Shown in pieces: positions 24,749 through 36,950 of a stretch of 64,000 bases of DNA. Made by a program: the position numbers and the translations under genes. Numbering within the stretch: position 1 is the first letter of the stretch; each line of letters begins with the position of its first letter. The notes beneath the pieces were generated by a model, which saw only the letters and a program-made list of their open reading frames with translations, was not told the origin of the DNA and made no database searches. The stretch is from Brasenia schreberi (Eukaryota > Streptophyta > Magnoliopsida > Nymphaeales > Cabombaceae). The DNA is taken from positions 13,038,501 through 13,102,500 of the forward strand of contig JAYKKT010000089.1 of NCBI GenBank assembly GCA_036023115.1, given 5' to 3'.

Positions 24749-26184
24749 TGTTGCAGACCCCTGACGAACCCCCTGCCTTGGTGCACGGAAGTAACGCCCG
24801 ACTGGAGGACCCACCTCGAGCATTGCCCCTGGGACAGCACCCCTCTGCACCGCACCAAGAGACGGCGCAGCATGGTGGTCCCGACTCTTAGTTGGAATAA
24901 AGGAGACTAGGCAAACGTGAGACTGGAATAAGGCTAAGTTACAAAAGGGGGTCTCACGGGTAGGAGTTTTAGGGAGCACGTTAGGTAGGCAGTTGGACCG
25001 CAGGGTGCCCTGACACTGCTCAAAGGCATGCACTGCCACCCCGAACTGTGCCTACACGGGACCACTTGTGGGAGGCTCGAACAGGACTGCCGTCAGATAG
25101 ACTGTAGGAACTTCCACAGAGATGGCCAAGGCAGGACCATAGGGCAGCCGCACTTACCCAGAACGGTAAGGCCAGAGGGTGCAGAAACTGATAGGATGTG
25201 GCTGGGCCAAATAAGGAAGTCTGGCGCTGACAGCACCTTGCCGCAGGACAGCGGGGCGCCGAATGGAGACAGTGACGTCTGTTGGTCAGGGTGACTCTAC
25301 TGAAGGCGTGCCCTGGCTAGAGTTAGACGGCTAGCACAGGGGGGGACCACTGCCAGGACAAGGTACCCTAGCCAGTGTCAGTCTGCTGGTCAGGGTGACT
25401 CTACTGAAGGCGTGCCCTGGCTAGCAGAAGGGCGGCTAGCCAGGAAGGGTTAGGACGTGTTCAAAAGCATACTGTCCAGCCCCTTAGTCTATAAAAAGGG
25501 CTGGACGACCGGAGGCCAAAGGGAGAGAGTTCAAAACGAAGAAAGAGGTTAGAGTGTTTGCAGGTTGAACTGGAGTTGCGAAGGAGCCAAGTAGCTGGAC
25601 GTAGAGCCCCTGAGGGAAGAGAGCTCCAAGACGCCGTCAAGTAGTGAAGGCAAGCATAAAAAGGGCTAAGGCAAACCGGATTGAGGCGACGCTTCAAGTG
25701 GTGGAAGTGGACCAAAGGGACTAAGGCACGGACGCGGTAAAAGACCCGGAGGACTCAAGGGCAAGGGGACGCATTGGGCGCACCCCTTGGGCCGACCCCA
25801 TTACCGTCAAGCCACTTCGGGTAGAGCCGAACTGCCAAAGGGGCAGATCGCAGGGCGGTGCCTTTGGCAGTCGCGTGGACTCCCCTCAGTGGGCTCTAGG
25901 GCAGGTCGGACCTGGTTTTACAAGTAGAGTCTTTCTGTCTGTCTTGTGTGCGGAAGCTGTAAGGGTCGAGCCGGCCTGTGTGGGACAGGATCGTGCCGGG
26001 TCACTGCATGTCTTAGTAAAAACTTGTAAAGGGGCAAGTTGAGGGTTCTTAGTTGAATTTAACGTCCATTAGACGTTGCGCATCCTACGTTCCCTTAGCG
26101 CCATCTTAAGTTCCCTTTCGTGAAAACGTTAGGGCTGGTTGGTGCTAGGCACCAACGTCGGTTACTGGTGCGACTCCGATAACA
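24749..26184 (+). repeat. Chromovirus right LTR (1,436 bp)
   Basis: Same ends as the left LTR but 188 bp longer. It has an extra block of about 225 bp at 25,648-25,875, and a segment containing ctctactgaaggcgtgccct occurs twice (about 25,290 and 25,395). The left LTR instead has sequence missing here, so indels occurred on both sides. Confidence 0.9.
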
Positions 26185-26189
26185 TGTTC

Positions 26190-26995
26190 TCATGTTGAGA
26201 TTGTGATGCATGAGAAGATGAAGTTTGACCGAATGGGTCATGTGAACGAGACACTTATGAAGCTTAAACTGGTGAAGCATGTTTGAACTCGGTGTTGGAG
26301 GATGTTATGGGATACACCCGATCAAATTGAGTCTACATACATTGTGTCATATAAGAAAAAAATATGTCATCTTACCACTCGTTCCAAAGAATATGATGTC
26401 GTCAAGGATTATACTTAGTTCAAATGACATTTGCAGGAACCCACTTGTGTGAGTTAAATGTGATGTAGGGCCTATAAGAGAACTTTGATATCGTTCTTAA
26501 AGGGTAGGTGGCTTCAAGTGATGGAAGTGAGTTCCGAGAAATCTGTATGAGTGTATATCATTTCGCATTGATATCACACTATCATACAAGAAAAACAATA
26601 GAACGAGACAAGCAAGGCGTATCATTGTCATGTTAAAGGAAATATCAGTAAGCTAAGTTACGTCAATTCTTACATGAAGGAGGAAAGAGCTATACTAGGA
26701 ATAAAAAGAATTGCAATGTTATTGATTTGATCCCTTATTCAATATTATATTTGTTATTTATAAACCTCTCTCGAGGCAGCAATAGTTGAATCTGTCTCTC
26801 GTACGTATGATTTTGAGTAACTTCCTACCCGTCTTGTCAATGCTACTTTTGTGCTCAAATGCTAGGTATGGCTTGCTAATTATCACCACCGTTACTTTGT
26901 GTGTCTCTAAGCTCACTTATGTCATGAGCCCAACCTGATGTTCCGCTTTGTGAGGCCTTCGGTTTGCCACGTACCTCTCTTGATTTATCAGTGTG
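26190..26995 (-). mobile_element. Decayed gag-like region, copy 2, right part
   Basis: Continues the repeat interrupted at 18,807. The stretch 26,715-26,990 parallels 16,955-17,215 (tgatttgatccc, the ctcgaggcagcaatagttga variant, and gttccgctttgtgag). Confidence 0.55.
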
Positions 26996-26999
26996 AACA

Positions 27000-27572
27000 G
27001 GTATTCTCTCTCCCTACCACGACCGATTAACAGTACTATTGAATCACAGTTGCATCCATGCACTTCCAATCAGAACCATAACACACCTCCATCGCCGACG
27101 TTGTATTCGACCTGCACAAATCCTAGTTTGCAGCCCTTCTTTTTTGTCTACTATTAACGACCTTCCCCAGCCACACTCTCACTGAGCCATCACCGTCATC
27201 CCAATCGTCACCAAATCATCCGCAACCCACCATTGATTGCCGCCACTTCTCAACTCCATCCAACCTCCCTCACCGACCCTCTGCACCCCTTCTCCAACGC
27301 TGCCCACTGTCTTCCGAACAATCACCACCGTAGCCAGCCTATAGCATCAGCTCCACCTCTAACGGTGCCCACTCGCATCAGACATCCTGGGTTTGAACCC
27401 CTTTAATGTTCTGCACTTTGCTTTATGCCTAAATCGTACTCGACTGATTTATGCTTGGCTTAACCCTAAATTGGGTTATGGAGTGATAATTAAGCGTTTT
27501 CATTGGTTTTAATTATTTTGACATTCTATGGCAAATTTTGTTGTAAATGTTACATTGATCGAGCACTCAAAG
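27000..27572. other. Unassigned spacer
   Basis: A C-rich, proline-codon-like stretch at 27,010-27,370 has no sustained reading frame or recognisable domain. Confidence 0.35.
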
Positions 27573-27598
27573 GCTTTAGCTAGGACTTCCGACTTGTA

Positions 27599-27708
27599 AT
27601 TTTTTTTTTGGTTACAAGAGGAGGCCGAAGCCTAACACCCTCCACAACACACACACATGTACCGCATGAGAGTCGAACTCCCCACCAGCAGCTTCAGTGT
27701 CAAGGCAA
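27599..27708 (-). mobile_element. SINE-like short retroposon fragment
   Basis: Bounded by gctttagctaggact at 27,573-27,587 and 27,709-27,723. The similarity extends about 10 bp further into the left flank, as a target duplication would. A T10 run (27,600-27,609) is the A tail on the minus strand. Read on the minus strand, ggagttcgactc (27,672-27,683) resembles a pol III B box. No A box was found, so it may be 5'-truncated. Confidence 0.45.
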
Positions 27709-27944
27709 GCTTTAGCTAGGACTCTTGACTTATATGTTGTAGACCGCAAGTTCGACTTTGAGGGCGTACATATCCACTTCGACCTCCCGTTGTACTAAAA
27801 AACTTTACGTCCATCGATGTTTGAGTATAAGGCCAGGTATAAGAACCATACCTCAATCGCAATGCCAATAACATTTTCAAACTCAAAAGGATTTTAGATT
27901 AAAAATCAACAATTACTAAATTTAATCCATAATTGAGGAATTTT

Positions 27945-28040
27945 AATATATTTATATATATATATACATACATATATATATATATACATATACATATATA
28001 TACATATATACATATATATATACATATATATATATATATT
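27945..28040. repeat. TA/TACA microsatellite
   Basis: Alternating (TA)n interrupted by tacata units, ending about 290 bp before the MBF1 start codon. Confidence 0.9.
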
Positions 28041-28195
28041 AAAGGTTGGGTACTTCGTATCATCATTACCTACCCTTCACCAACCCGGTTAAACTGGGTA
28101 CCCATGCTGATCGGATTGGATTGGACTGGGTGTACATGGGTCGGGCCTCAAAACAGGGAGGGCGACCGAGGCTTCCCTGTTGTTGTCTGTTATGA

Positions 28196-28327
28196 GTGAA
28201 GAATACAGCGATACTCGACGAAAGTCTATCTCTCGTGAACAGAAATATCTTCTCCTTCAGAGAGAGAGAGAGAGAGATTCTTCCGATTAGATCAGGCGAA
28301 GTGATTGATTTAGGGTTTTTTGAGGAA
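28196..28327 (+). other. MBF1 5' untranslated region (approximate)
   Basis: The probable leader contains a (GA)n tract at 28,259-28,276 and ends ggaaATGGC. The transcription start is not determined and no clear TATA box was seen other than the TA microsatellite upstream. Confidence 0.45.
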
Positions 28328-31300
28328 ATGGCAGGGATTGGGCCGTTGACGCAGGATTGGGAGCCCGTAGTCATCAGGAAGAAATCGCCCAACGCGGCTG
28401 CCAAGAAGGACGAGAAGGCGGTGAACGCCGCCAGGAGGAGTGGCGCGGAGATCGAAACCATCAAGAAAAGTGAGTTCCTCACCGATTGCCTTCTTCTCGG
28501 ATGATTTTCCCGTTTCTAATCTTCGGTCATACTCTTTCCCCGCATAGGAACTCTCTTTCTCGTTGTTTTTTCCTTGGATCATTCCATAGGACCATGGAGA
28601 CTTGATGATAGCTTCATAATCATTCTTTTCCATTGCTTATATTCGGATTTTGAAAGTCTTACCCTCTCATGCTTTTAACTTCTTTCTAAGAACGCTTCAT
28701 GTTTATGAAGGGGTTCCGATTTATCTTCTTCTTGTTAATTATTTATGCCTTTTCATCGTTCCTTTTTATCCAGGATTGCTAGTTTCATTTTCTTTTTGCT
28801 GCTTTGCCGCTTTTTGATATGTCGGTTTCCTTACCTAATTTCCCGATTGATAATCATCCTTCTATCGACAAGGAAAAGCCTCACTTAAAATACATGTATT
28901 CATTGAGGAATCCAATGGCGTGCCAGGAAATGCGATTGAGTTGGCGTTTCCATGGACGTTGGGCCTAATCTTAACTCACGCTGACGTGATTTGGTGATCT
29001 CGGAAGACCGAAACGCACTGCTCAGCTTCGAGCCTTTGGGCTAGGTTAGATAGAGTTCCGGAAATCTGAATGTGATGAACAGACGGTAACGGTATGGAAA
29101 TGGATGTGAAGCAAAAGAACATATTCCTATAACTACGATGGAGATGCAACGAAGTACAACTTGAAACGAGAAAGAAAACTTCGAACAACTTTTCCTTTTC
29201 ATTTTGAGATACGAGGATCCCTTTATCATTTTTTATTTCTATAACTCCGTTGTCCTTGGTGCGTTAACTGGTATTCATGCCATTAGCGATGATCATCAGC
29301 TTTTGCGTTAATTCAAGTTAATCCATTCTCTTAAGGACAATTGTCGTTTTGATTGCGGTTTTTTCTTCACACGTCTTCCTGACTTTCGATTCTGAAACAA
29401 TTATTGAACTGATAGTTATTTGTCCCTTTCGATTTACGGATGCACACGTCATAGCCTTGCTTTCATCAATGTTAGTTGTATCAACATTCGCTAATTTGGC
29501 GTTGCATGGATTGAAATTCTACATCGGCGTTTGTTGTTTAGCTTATGTATGCTTCGAAATTCTTTACTGATAATACCTTCCAACAATTGTATTCCTATTT
29601 TGAATGTTTGGCGCCCCAAACATAGTTTTCGACTTGTTACTAGGACTCTTATGTATTTAATGGTTCTGATAGTCCGTTTTCTTGTTGTTTCTTTTCTCTT
29701 TTTGATTGTCAGTTTCTCTCTGGAAACGGCCTTTGTAATCTTTTCTAAGTATCGTGCATGCTAACTTGTTTATGTCAATCTTGCATGTCTAACAAGTTTT
29801 GAATTTATCTTGTTCTTGTTTATTCTTTTGGTTTTTTGGTTTTTCATTTCACTCTAGAAATCGCCTAACTTCCTTTGGTCTTTTCTAGTTCGGATCAGAA
29901 TATGATGATTTTTGTGTTTACTATCCTTCTAGTGATCTTCAGTTGTTGATATTATTCCTTGCATGCTTTAATGAGTTCTTTCCCCATGGCTGCATAACTG
30001 ATAAAGCACTTCTCTTAATAATACAACTATTTTGCTTGTGTTGATTTTAGTTGTTTTAGATATTTTGTTTTGTTACCCGAAGTTTGTATTTTTGTGCTAT
30101 TGAATCATATATCCTGAAATACAACTATTTTGCTTGTGTTGATTTTAGTTGTTTTAGATCTTTTGTTTTGTTACCCGAAGTTTGTATTTTTGTTCTATTG
30201 AATCATATATCCTGAAATTCTGAAAAGTCTGTCTATGATTACTGATATCAATCTTTCCCTTTGTCTTTAATTTCGAAAGTTGTGGTTTCTTTGTATCTAA
30301 GGTGTCCGCTGTTTTGATTTGAGGAAACATTAGGCTGATTACCTCCATTTATCATTTCTTATGCTTCAGATAATGCTGGGACTAATAAAGCCGCCTCCAG
30401 CAGCACTTCTTTGAACACAAGGAAGCTGGACGAAGAAACAGACGTTCTGACCCGTAAGTTTCTTTGCATTTTTTTCTTCCTTTTTCCTTTCAGAGTCCTA
30501 TTTGTATGGAGTTTTACACATAAATTGAAGTTTTACTTTTATTATCTTTTTTTGTATATAGTTTTTAAGTGATACTTATTATCTTTAGTTGCTTGCTGCT
30601 AGGAGTTCCGAATTCGGTGCACATGGAGTCTATGTTGCATCCATATATTGTTGAACTTACCCCAATCACTATTCTTATGGATGGGTGTTCATGTGATTGT
30701 GTGCTATTTCCTGTTGTTTTAACTCCATGCTAGCTATCAATGTGTAGGAGAAATATTAGTATGTTAATAGTGTGAATCCACGCATTTAGTCTATTCCCAT
30801 GAACTTTTGGTTTGGGTGTGTTTTGACTAACTCTCAAGAATACAGTGGAGGATGAGTCCTAAATGCTAAGAACTCCCAGGATTTTGGTCCCCTTTTATAG
30901 GTGTCAACACAATCATCCTTTGATGGAAATCCAAATTGCCACGTGAGGAGGTGCAGAATCTAAATAGTGATTTTGAAGAATTGAGAATTGAACATCATTA
31001 TTAAAATGAATCCTAGATCAAGAATTTGAATTAGAACGTAACATGGTTTCTCTTCCCTGGAATCATTTCAATCAACGCACATTCTGGTGATGCATTTTTG
31101 CGGGTCAGTACCAAACAGCTATCTCATGCAATACTCTTAATGAAGATATCAACATAGAAATGTAAAAGCTGCTTTGTAATATCGAGGAAGGTGCTTGATA
31201 GATTTGTCTTGTGTGGCTAAAACTATGATCACTTTCCATATATAGAAATGCCATTGTTCTAAAACTTGATTTCTTATAGTCGGTCAGTGTGCTGATGGGT

Positions 31301-34107
31301 TGACCTAAAAGGGTGGCTTTTGCTGGATCATCTAAGTTTTGTCGTGTGATAGTATGTCTCATTGATATGGCTCAAACATGTTGCATTACTAATTTTCCTC
31401 AATCTATTGAAATGACCTCACCCTATGTCACACGGGTGCGGGTGCGGGTGAGGGATACGGCCAATTTCAAAATTTTGGGTGCGGCAACAAAGCTAGGGTA
31501 TATAATATTATATATTATATATAATATTCAAGCTACATAAATCAATCATAATACAACTAGTATTTGCTAATTTTGGGTACACGTAGGTATCAATTAGCAA
31601 GTTCCCTCATAATGATGTAAAACTTACAATGATTTTACGAGCTACAAAATATCCAAGTTATGGATTCAAAGAGTTTCGAGATCTTTTGTAGGATATAGCA
31701 TATACTAGTATTTGTGCTAGGATCCACTAGTGATGTCATACTCTTTGTTCTATTGATCTAGCAATGTTCCTGGTCTTTAAATGTGTTTGGTGACAAAGAT
31801 TATTGTGTGCAAAGGTATACAGTATGGAGTCAAGAATCCAATCGGATTGAGTAATAAGAAACCAATTGTCCGCACCCAAAATCATTCAAGCTAATATTGT
31901 ATACAGCTACAATAGCAAGTACACAACTTTATATTAAAGCAAAACATATAAATGACAAACAACTATTAATTTCATCATAATACACAAATCAATCTTCATT
32001 ATCCGGACCCATTTATCCGTGAGTTACAATTTTTTTTTTGGCCGTGCCGCATCGACACGGTGTCGGTGTCAGTGTCGTACCAGTGTCGAAGTCGACACTC
32101 CACCCCTTAGAAGTGTCTCTATGACATAGACCTCACCTATTCTTTTTGAACTTCAGCTGTTCAATGGCTCACACGTAAAGCTAACATCTTGGTTTTTAAT
32201 GCTAGAAGTTCTCAATTCCTTCAAAAACACATTTAGTTCAAACAGTAGTTGATGGGTGTGAATGGTGTTTCAACACTGGTGTCGGGATTTTTAACCATAT
32301 CATATGAGACCCTGCAACTCTACTTTTCCTTATTTTCTGAGGAAAAGTTAATTTTAGAGATATAAGAATTAAAAAGCTGTTAAAAACATTAAAATTCAAA
32401 ATATTGTTTAATAAGATACGATGACATCATACGATGCAATGCGTAAGATATGTTCTGAATCACACATGACACATAAATTGGTGAAAGCAATACATGATCA
32501 AATACATGCAAGTTATGAATCATATAGTATGATATTTATAGCATTTATCATATTTTTCATCACACATATAACATGGCGGACACATCATGTCATGACTTCT
32601 TTAATAGATGCCATCTTTTTTGTGCACCTGCGATGCATGATGAAGGTGCATCTCCAAGCCTCATGGCTATCCATCATGGTATCTCTTGAGGCAGCGTGTT
32701 ACCCATCTGAGGAAATGCGATGATGTATGGTTTTTGTGTTGGGGCAGCATCTATCTGGTCATATAAGTAGATGATCTATCTTTAATATACGCACTCCATT
32801 TTAACTCCGATCATATTGATTATCTCGTGAAGGGTTTGCATTTCTTGAGACGATGAAATCTCAAGCAACCACACATCAAATGTAATGTCAAGCATAATAC
32901 ATATTGGGTATAACCAAACTGATTTTAAAATTCTTCAATCCTTAATACTTTTTCTTCATAATGTAACTGTAACTATAAGTTGAAACTTTCCTTGCACTGA
33001 ATCCAATTAGGCTTAAATGTGAGTTGTTTTCTGTCCTGGATTCATACTGTTGTGAACTGTTTATTTTTTTTCCTGGGTGAAAAGGTGGGGCCTAGGCTCA
33101 TATAGAAACACAATATACGAATGGATCTAGAGACGAACCTCGTACACTATCACGCAGTAAATAAAGGTTCGATCCAGGGGGACAACATTCCCATATACGG
33201 AGACCCAATTCTTGATTCAAACTTTATCCCACCAACCAATCCGGTTATAAGATTCCCTTCACGATAACTATGGCTGCCACTCTTAGACATTAACTCTCTA
33301 AGGTCCAAAATCCGTATGTAGACCTCATGGTTGCCAATTTCCATTCGCATGGTAGACACCTTACATGCTAGAACATCCCACCTGTGCAGGGTTGTTACTA
33401 GAACTGCCATCCGAATTTATCTATGACATGGAATTTTCATTTATTTTCATTCTCTTTTATTTTCATTTTTATTAATAACTCAGTCTTGAACAATCTGGGA
33501 ACCTAGATGAAAGAGTGAATGCGGAACTGAAGAAGAACATTATGCAAGCTCGGATGGAGAAGAAGCTTACTCAGGCTCAGCTGTCTCAGGTAAATAACTG
33601 CCCTTCTGCTGATTCGGTGACCCTTGTTTACCCTTTTTAGGATTGTTTGATGCATTCAGCACTAGCCTGACTTCTCTTCTCATGTGTCAGTATGGGCGAA
33701 AGTAGGGTAGACACCTTGGCACCGTATTTTTGGTGCACACTTGCATATGGAACTCCTGACTTATCATCTAGCTAGTCCTTTGTGCCCCATTTGGGGCTTC
33801 GCACCTTGTTCCCTTGTCTGGTGAAAAACTTTTACGTTTGGAAGTGTCTATCCAAGTGGGGCAACGCCCCCCACCATAGAAAGGATGTAAGCCGTTCGTC
33901 ATAAATTAGACATCAGAGTTTGTCCGGGACTCCACTTCTCGCGCGGTCTTTCCTATTCTCATTGTGTTACAAGTTGGCTATTTGCAGTTGATCAACGAGA
34001 AGCCACAAGTAATTCAAGAATACGAGTCTGGGAAAGCTATTCCGAACCAGCAGATCATCTCAAAGCTGGAAAGGGTTCTTGGCACCAAGCTCCGAGGGAA
34101 GAAGTGA
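28328..34107 (+). CDS. MBF1: Multiprotein bridging factor 1 (MBF1), complete, four exons
   Basis: Exons: 28,328-28,469, 30,370-30,453, 33,507-33,589 and 33,988-34,107. All junctions are GT-AG and phases fit (1, 1, 0), giving 142 residues, the size of plant MBF1a/b. Exon 1 starts [19 protein letters not shown]. Residues 1-75 form the MBF1 N-terminal domain (exon 2 has [10 protein letters not shown]). Residues about 82-139 form the Cro/C1-type helix-turn-helix ([14 protein letters not shown], then [20 protein letters not shown]), ending KLRGKK. Family role: a nuclear and cytoplasmic coactivator bridging bZIP-type factors and TBP, linked to heat and stress responses. No stop or frameshift is present, so it is probably functional. 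Introns are long (1,900, 3,053 and 398 bp); intron 2 carries a hAT-like element. The exact paralogue (a/b rather than c) is inferred from length and sequence. Confidence 0.95.
30023..30218 (+). repeat. 98-bp tandem duplication in MBF1 intron 1
   Basis: Units 30,023-30,120 and 30,121-30,218 start acaactattttgcttgtg and differ at two positions, so the duplication is recent. It lies 150 bp before the exon 2 acceptor. Confidence 0.9.
31423..32129 (+). mobile_element. Non-autonomous hAT-like element (707 bp) in MBF1 intron 2
   Basis: Ends CTATGTCA and TGACATAG (8-bp terminal inverted repeat), flanked by perfect 8-bp duplications ACCTCACC at 31,415-31,422 and 32,130-32,137. Subterminal GGGTGCGGGTG repeats at the left and GTGTCGGTGTC repeats at the right. 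No coding capacity. The 8-bp duplication and subterminal repeats are typical of the hAT superfamily. A second copy is at 50,026-50,712. Confidence 0.8.
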
Positions 34108-35549
34108 GTGAACGTACACATGGTGGGGGTGATCGTCATGGCGTGGTTGCAGTTTGTGACGGTTGCCAAGTCTCGCAGTTCGAACTTCTGTGAAATGAAA
34201 TGATTGCATGTTGTGAGGACATCTGTCGTTCTTATCATGTGACGGGTTGCATGTTGCGTTGGCCTTCCATATGTTGTTTCGTTTTTATTGGAGCACTTCT
34301 TGCAGGACGGCTAGAGGTCTAAACCTGAGTGCGTGTTTCGGTGCTCTTTCTATACAAACTGCACTTGATCAAACAGGAAACAATAACAATGTTCCTCTTT
34401 ATTTATTGCGTTTTACAAAACCATGATAAGATGAAGCCTTCTCCCACACTGAAGTGTCTTATGCACAACGTTGTTGTTGCTCTTGCTGCTCACGTCATTG
34501 GCCGTCTCTCACCGAGAAGCCAAACCGCGTCAGTGTGATTGCAGAGGCCAAACTAGTATTGGTGAATTCAAAACCCGACGCTGTGGGATGTAAATGGTTC
34601 TCTGGCATCAGTCTATGGAAGCTGATTCACCTAATTCATGCGAGCACTTCGCACTGGAAGGGGAGATTGCTACGAGCAGAAGTGCACTTGAAAGCAGAGA
34701 ATGTACTCACAACAGAAATCAAATTGCGCGGCTGGGAAGTGCTAAAATATGAAGTTGCGAACTCTTAACAGAATTTACAAGGCCGATCATGATTCATAAT
34801 ATGTTGTCGGCTATAGGCCCGGTACTTCTTATCCCTTAAATAAGGCATTTAGGGTTCCCATGACTTATCACTAAGGTGGGTCATAACCGCCCTGTTTGAC
34901 TGTCTGCGCTGGTACTCCACGGATCAGGTCAATAGTGCTAACCCTTCACGTATAAGGGGATGGTCTATCTATGTGACCCGCTTTCTCTGTTCTTCAGTTC
35001 TCCCCAACGTGGGCCTAAAGTGCAATAATTGTTAAACAGGATCTTTCAAGCATACACGGATAGGACTAAACTTTATATTAATTAGCGTTTGTGGTTCTCA
35101 TAAGAAATCACAACAGTTCTTCCCCATTATGCAGGATCAGCTCAAGTCAGATTCAACAATGCCAGGATTCAATCTATTGACAGCCTCGCATAGGGTGGCA
35201 ATCTTGTGTTTTTTTGTTTCATATTCTTATCATGTTATTTCATGTTTGTGTCCAGTGTGTGTCAAGCCAAGCACAGCTCCTTGGGTCATGTTCATGTTGG
35301 GTGTTATATTGTCAGCAATTTTGTGTATCATGTCATTTTATGCTTGTATGAAAACAGGTATCCCCAAAACCAATCCTCTTTTTATTGTTCTACTTGGGTA
35401 GTTCCGAGATAAGCCTTTGGGGTCGTGGCAGTTTCGTTGTATGTTATCGTCAATGATGTAGAGTCTAGTCGGTTTCATATTCATGTCGATAGAATGTCAA
35501 TCCAAACAGGACTCGATCTTTTTCATGTTATTTTGGATTGCCCACAAAC

Positions 35550-35612
<63 letters not shown>

Positions 35613-36950
35613 GATGTTATTTAAGAATAGAATCCCGCAGGCCAATTAGGGAAGAGGAAAGCACGACTTCTTCGTTAGGTTGTTATCACTAAGATAAGTG
35701 AGTTTGACCTTTTTTAGAAATTTTTAATCATAATTTTGTGGAAGCGAATGAAACTTTGAAAAGAAAGAAAAAATAATATGAAAAACCAGTTTGCACGTCC
35801 GAACGAGGCGGAAGCCGTAACGTCCACTCCAAAACTACTCGCCGTCTGCCGAGGAACTGAAAAGATATGTGTTTGGGTTGAATATAATGAAAATGAAAGG
35901 AGACATTCTATTTCTCAGGAAGTCTTTCTGAGGATACTATTTCCACAAATCCTTTGAAAGTTTTAGTAATTACTGTCAGCAGCCTACTTTCAGAAACTGT
36001 GTTCTAAAGCCGTCTTCGTGGGAATGACCTGGTTAATTGTCTTGACGCATACAATTGGTTGCTTGGCAAGTTGATTCTGACATGAATACTAAACCGCATA
36101 ACATGAATATGACTCAAGACATGAAATTGCTGGAAATGCATAAACTTGACATGAAAATGTCAATATAAAAAATTTGTGTTCTCATGCACAAGTAACACGA
36201 AAAATAGCATTGTGCTTGAGTTGACTTCTATTAGCAAAGGCTTGAGAGTGATAGGCTGTGAATACTCAAGGAACATAAGATGCGTTTGCACAAGCAAAAA
36301 TATCAAACTCATTTTATACTATAAATGAGCCAAGCTCGAAGATGTATTTCAAGTGCAATTGACCTTTGGATTCAATTCATTTAAGTGCAATTCAAACTCA
36401 TCGGCAAATAAATGTGGCAAGCTTGAGGCATATGTTAAGGACGATTAAGTAGCTAGATGATAGTAAGATAAAACTCATAGTTCATGTTTTGGGTTGTGTT
36501 CATGTCATTTTCCTTTTAGTTTAAACAATGTGAAGTGCAAATACGATTCAAATATTTTAATATCACTTTGATTTGACAACTAAAGTTCTCTTTCAATAGT
36601 ATTAGATTCTAGTTTTTACATTGGGTCTTGCATTGATAACAATTTTGTGTTTTGGGTAAAGACCATGCTGTCATATTCATGTTAGGAAACTGCAAACCTG
36701 CAACACGTCAATTGGGTGCAAATTGGTCTTTCATGTTACGTTTAAAATTGCCATCCCTACGGAAGATCAAGTAATCATGCAATTGAGCCTTTTGTATTTC
36801 TTGCACGCAGGCCATTAGTTCATCTAGCAGGGCTCTTTGACTCCCATGTCTCAAGTAGTGAGTTCAATTCCTGAGGTGTGCATGCATGAGCGTGAGGCAT
36901 CACCTCCTCCGTAAAAGAAAGGAGGAACTTCTTTTTTTGAGAGAGAAAGG
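34108..36950. other. MBF1 3' flank and intergenic spacer
   Basis: The 3' UTR probably occupies the first few hundred bases. Beyond that there is no gene: short hydrophobic frames near 35,130-35,410 lack any recognisable domain. A long (GA)n tract lies at 35,551-35,610. Confidence 0.5.
35551..35610. repeat. (GA)30 microsatellite
   Basis: About 60 bp of uninterrupted GA. Confidence 0.95.

Larger units (their letters stand above)
18813..26184 (+). mobile_element. Chromovirus (Ty3/gypsy with chromodomain), nearly complete but disabled
   Basis: LTRs at 18,813-20,060 and 24,749-26,184 start TGTTGCAG and end AACA, and the insertion is flanked by TGTTC on both sides (18,808-18,812 and 26,185-26,189). 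A Met-initiator primer site follows the left LTR and a purine tract precedes the right one. Order: gag, protease, RT, RNase H, integrase, chromodomain. GC content is clearly higher than in the flanks. Pol is in one frame for most of its length but has several stop codons, and gag has a stop and a frameshift. It sits inside the second gag-like repeat and is therefore younger than that repeat. Confidence 0.95.

Noticed and set aside
27933..28199. Open frame crossing the TA microsatellite before MBF1
   Set aside because: It translates the microsatellite as Ile-Tyr-His repeats. No coding signal.
33090..33420. Possible captured gene in MBF1 intron 2 (minus-strand open frame 33,150-33,410)
   Set aside because: No recognisable domain and no element boundaries. 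Left as plain intron sequence.
34454..34768. Open frame after MBF1 resembling a copia fragment (VGCKWFSGIS)
   Set aside because: The resemblance is a handful of residues with no flanking pol motifs.
35129..35412. Hydrophobic open frames between the two genes
   Set aside because: No family motif, two overlapping frames equally hydrophobic because of T-rich composition, no promoter or splice context.
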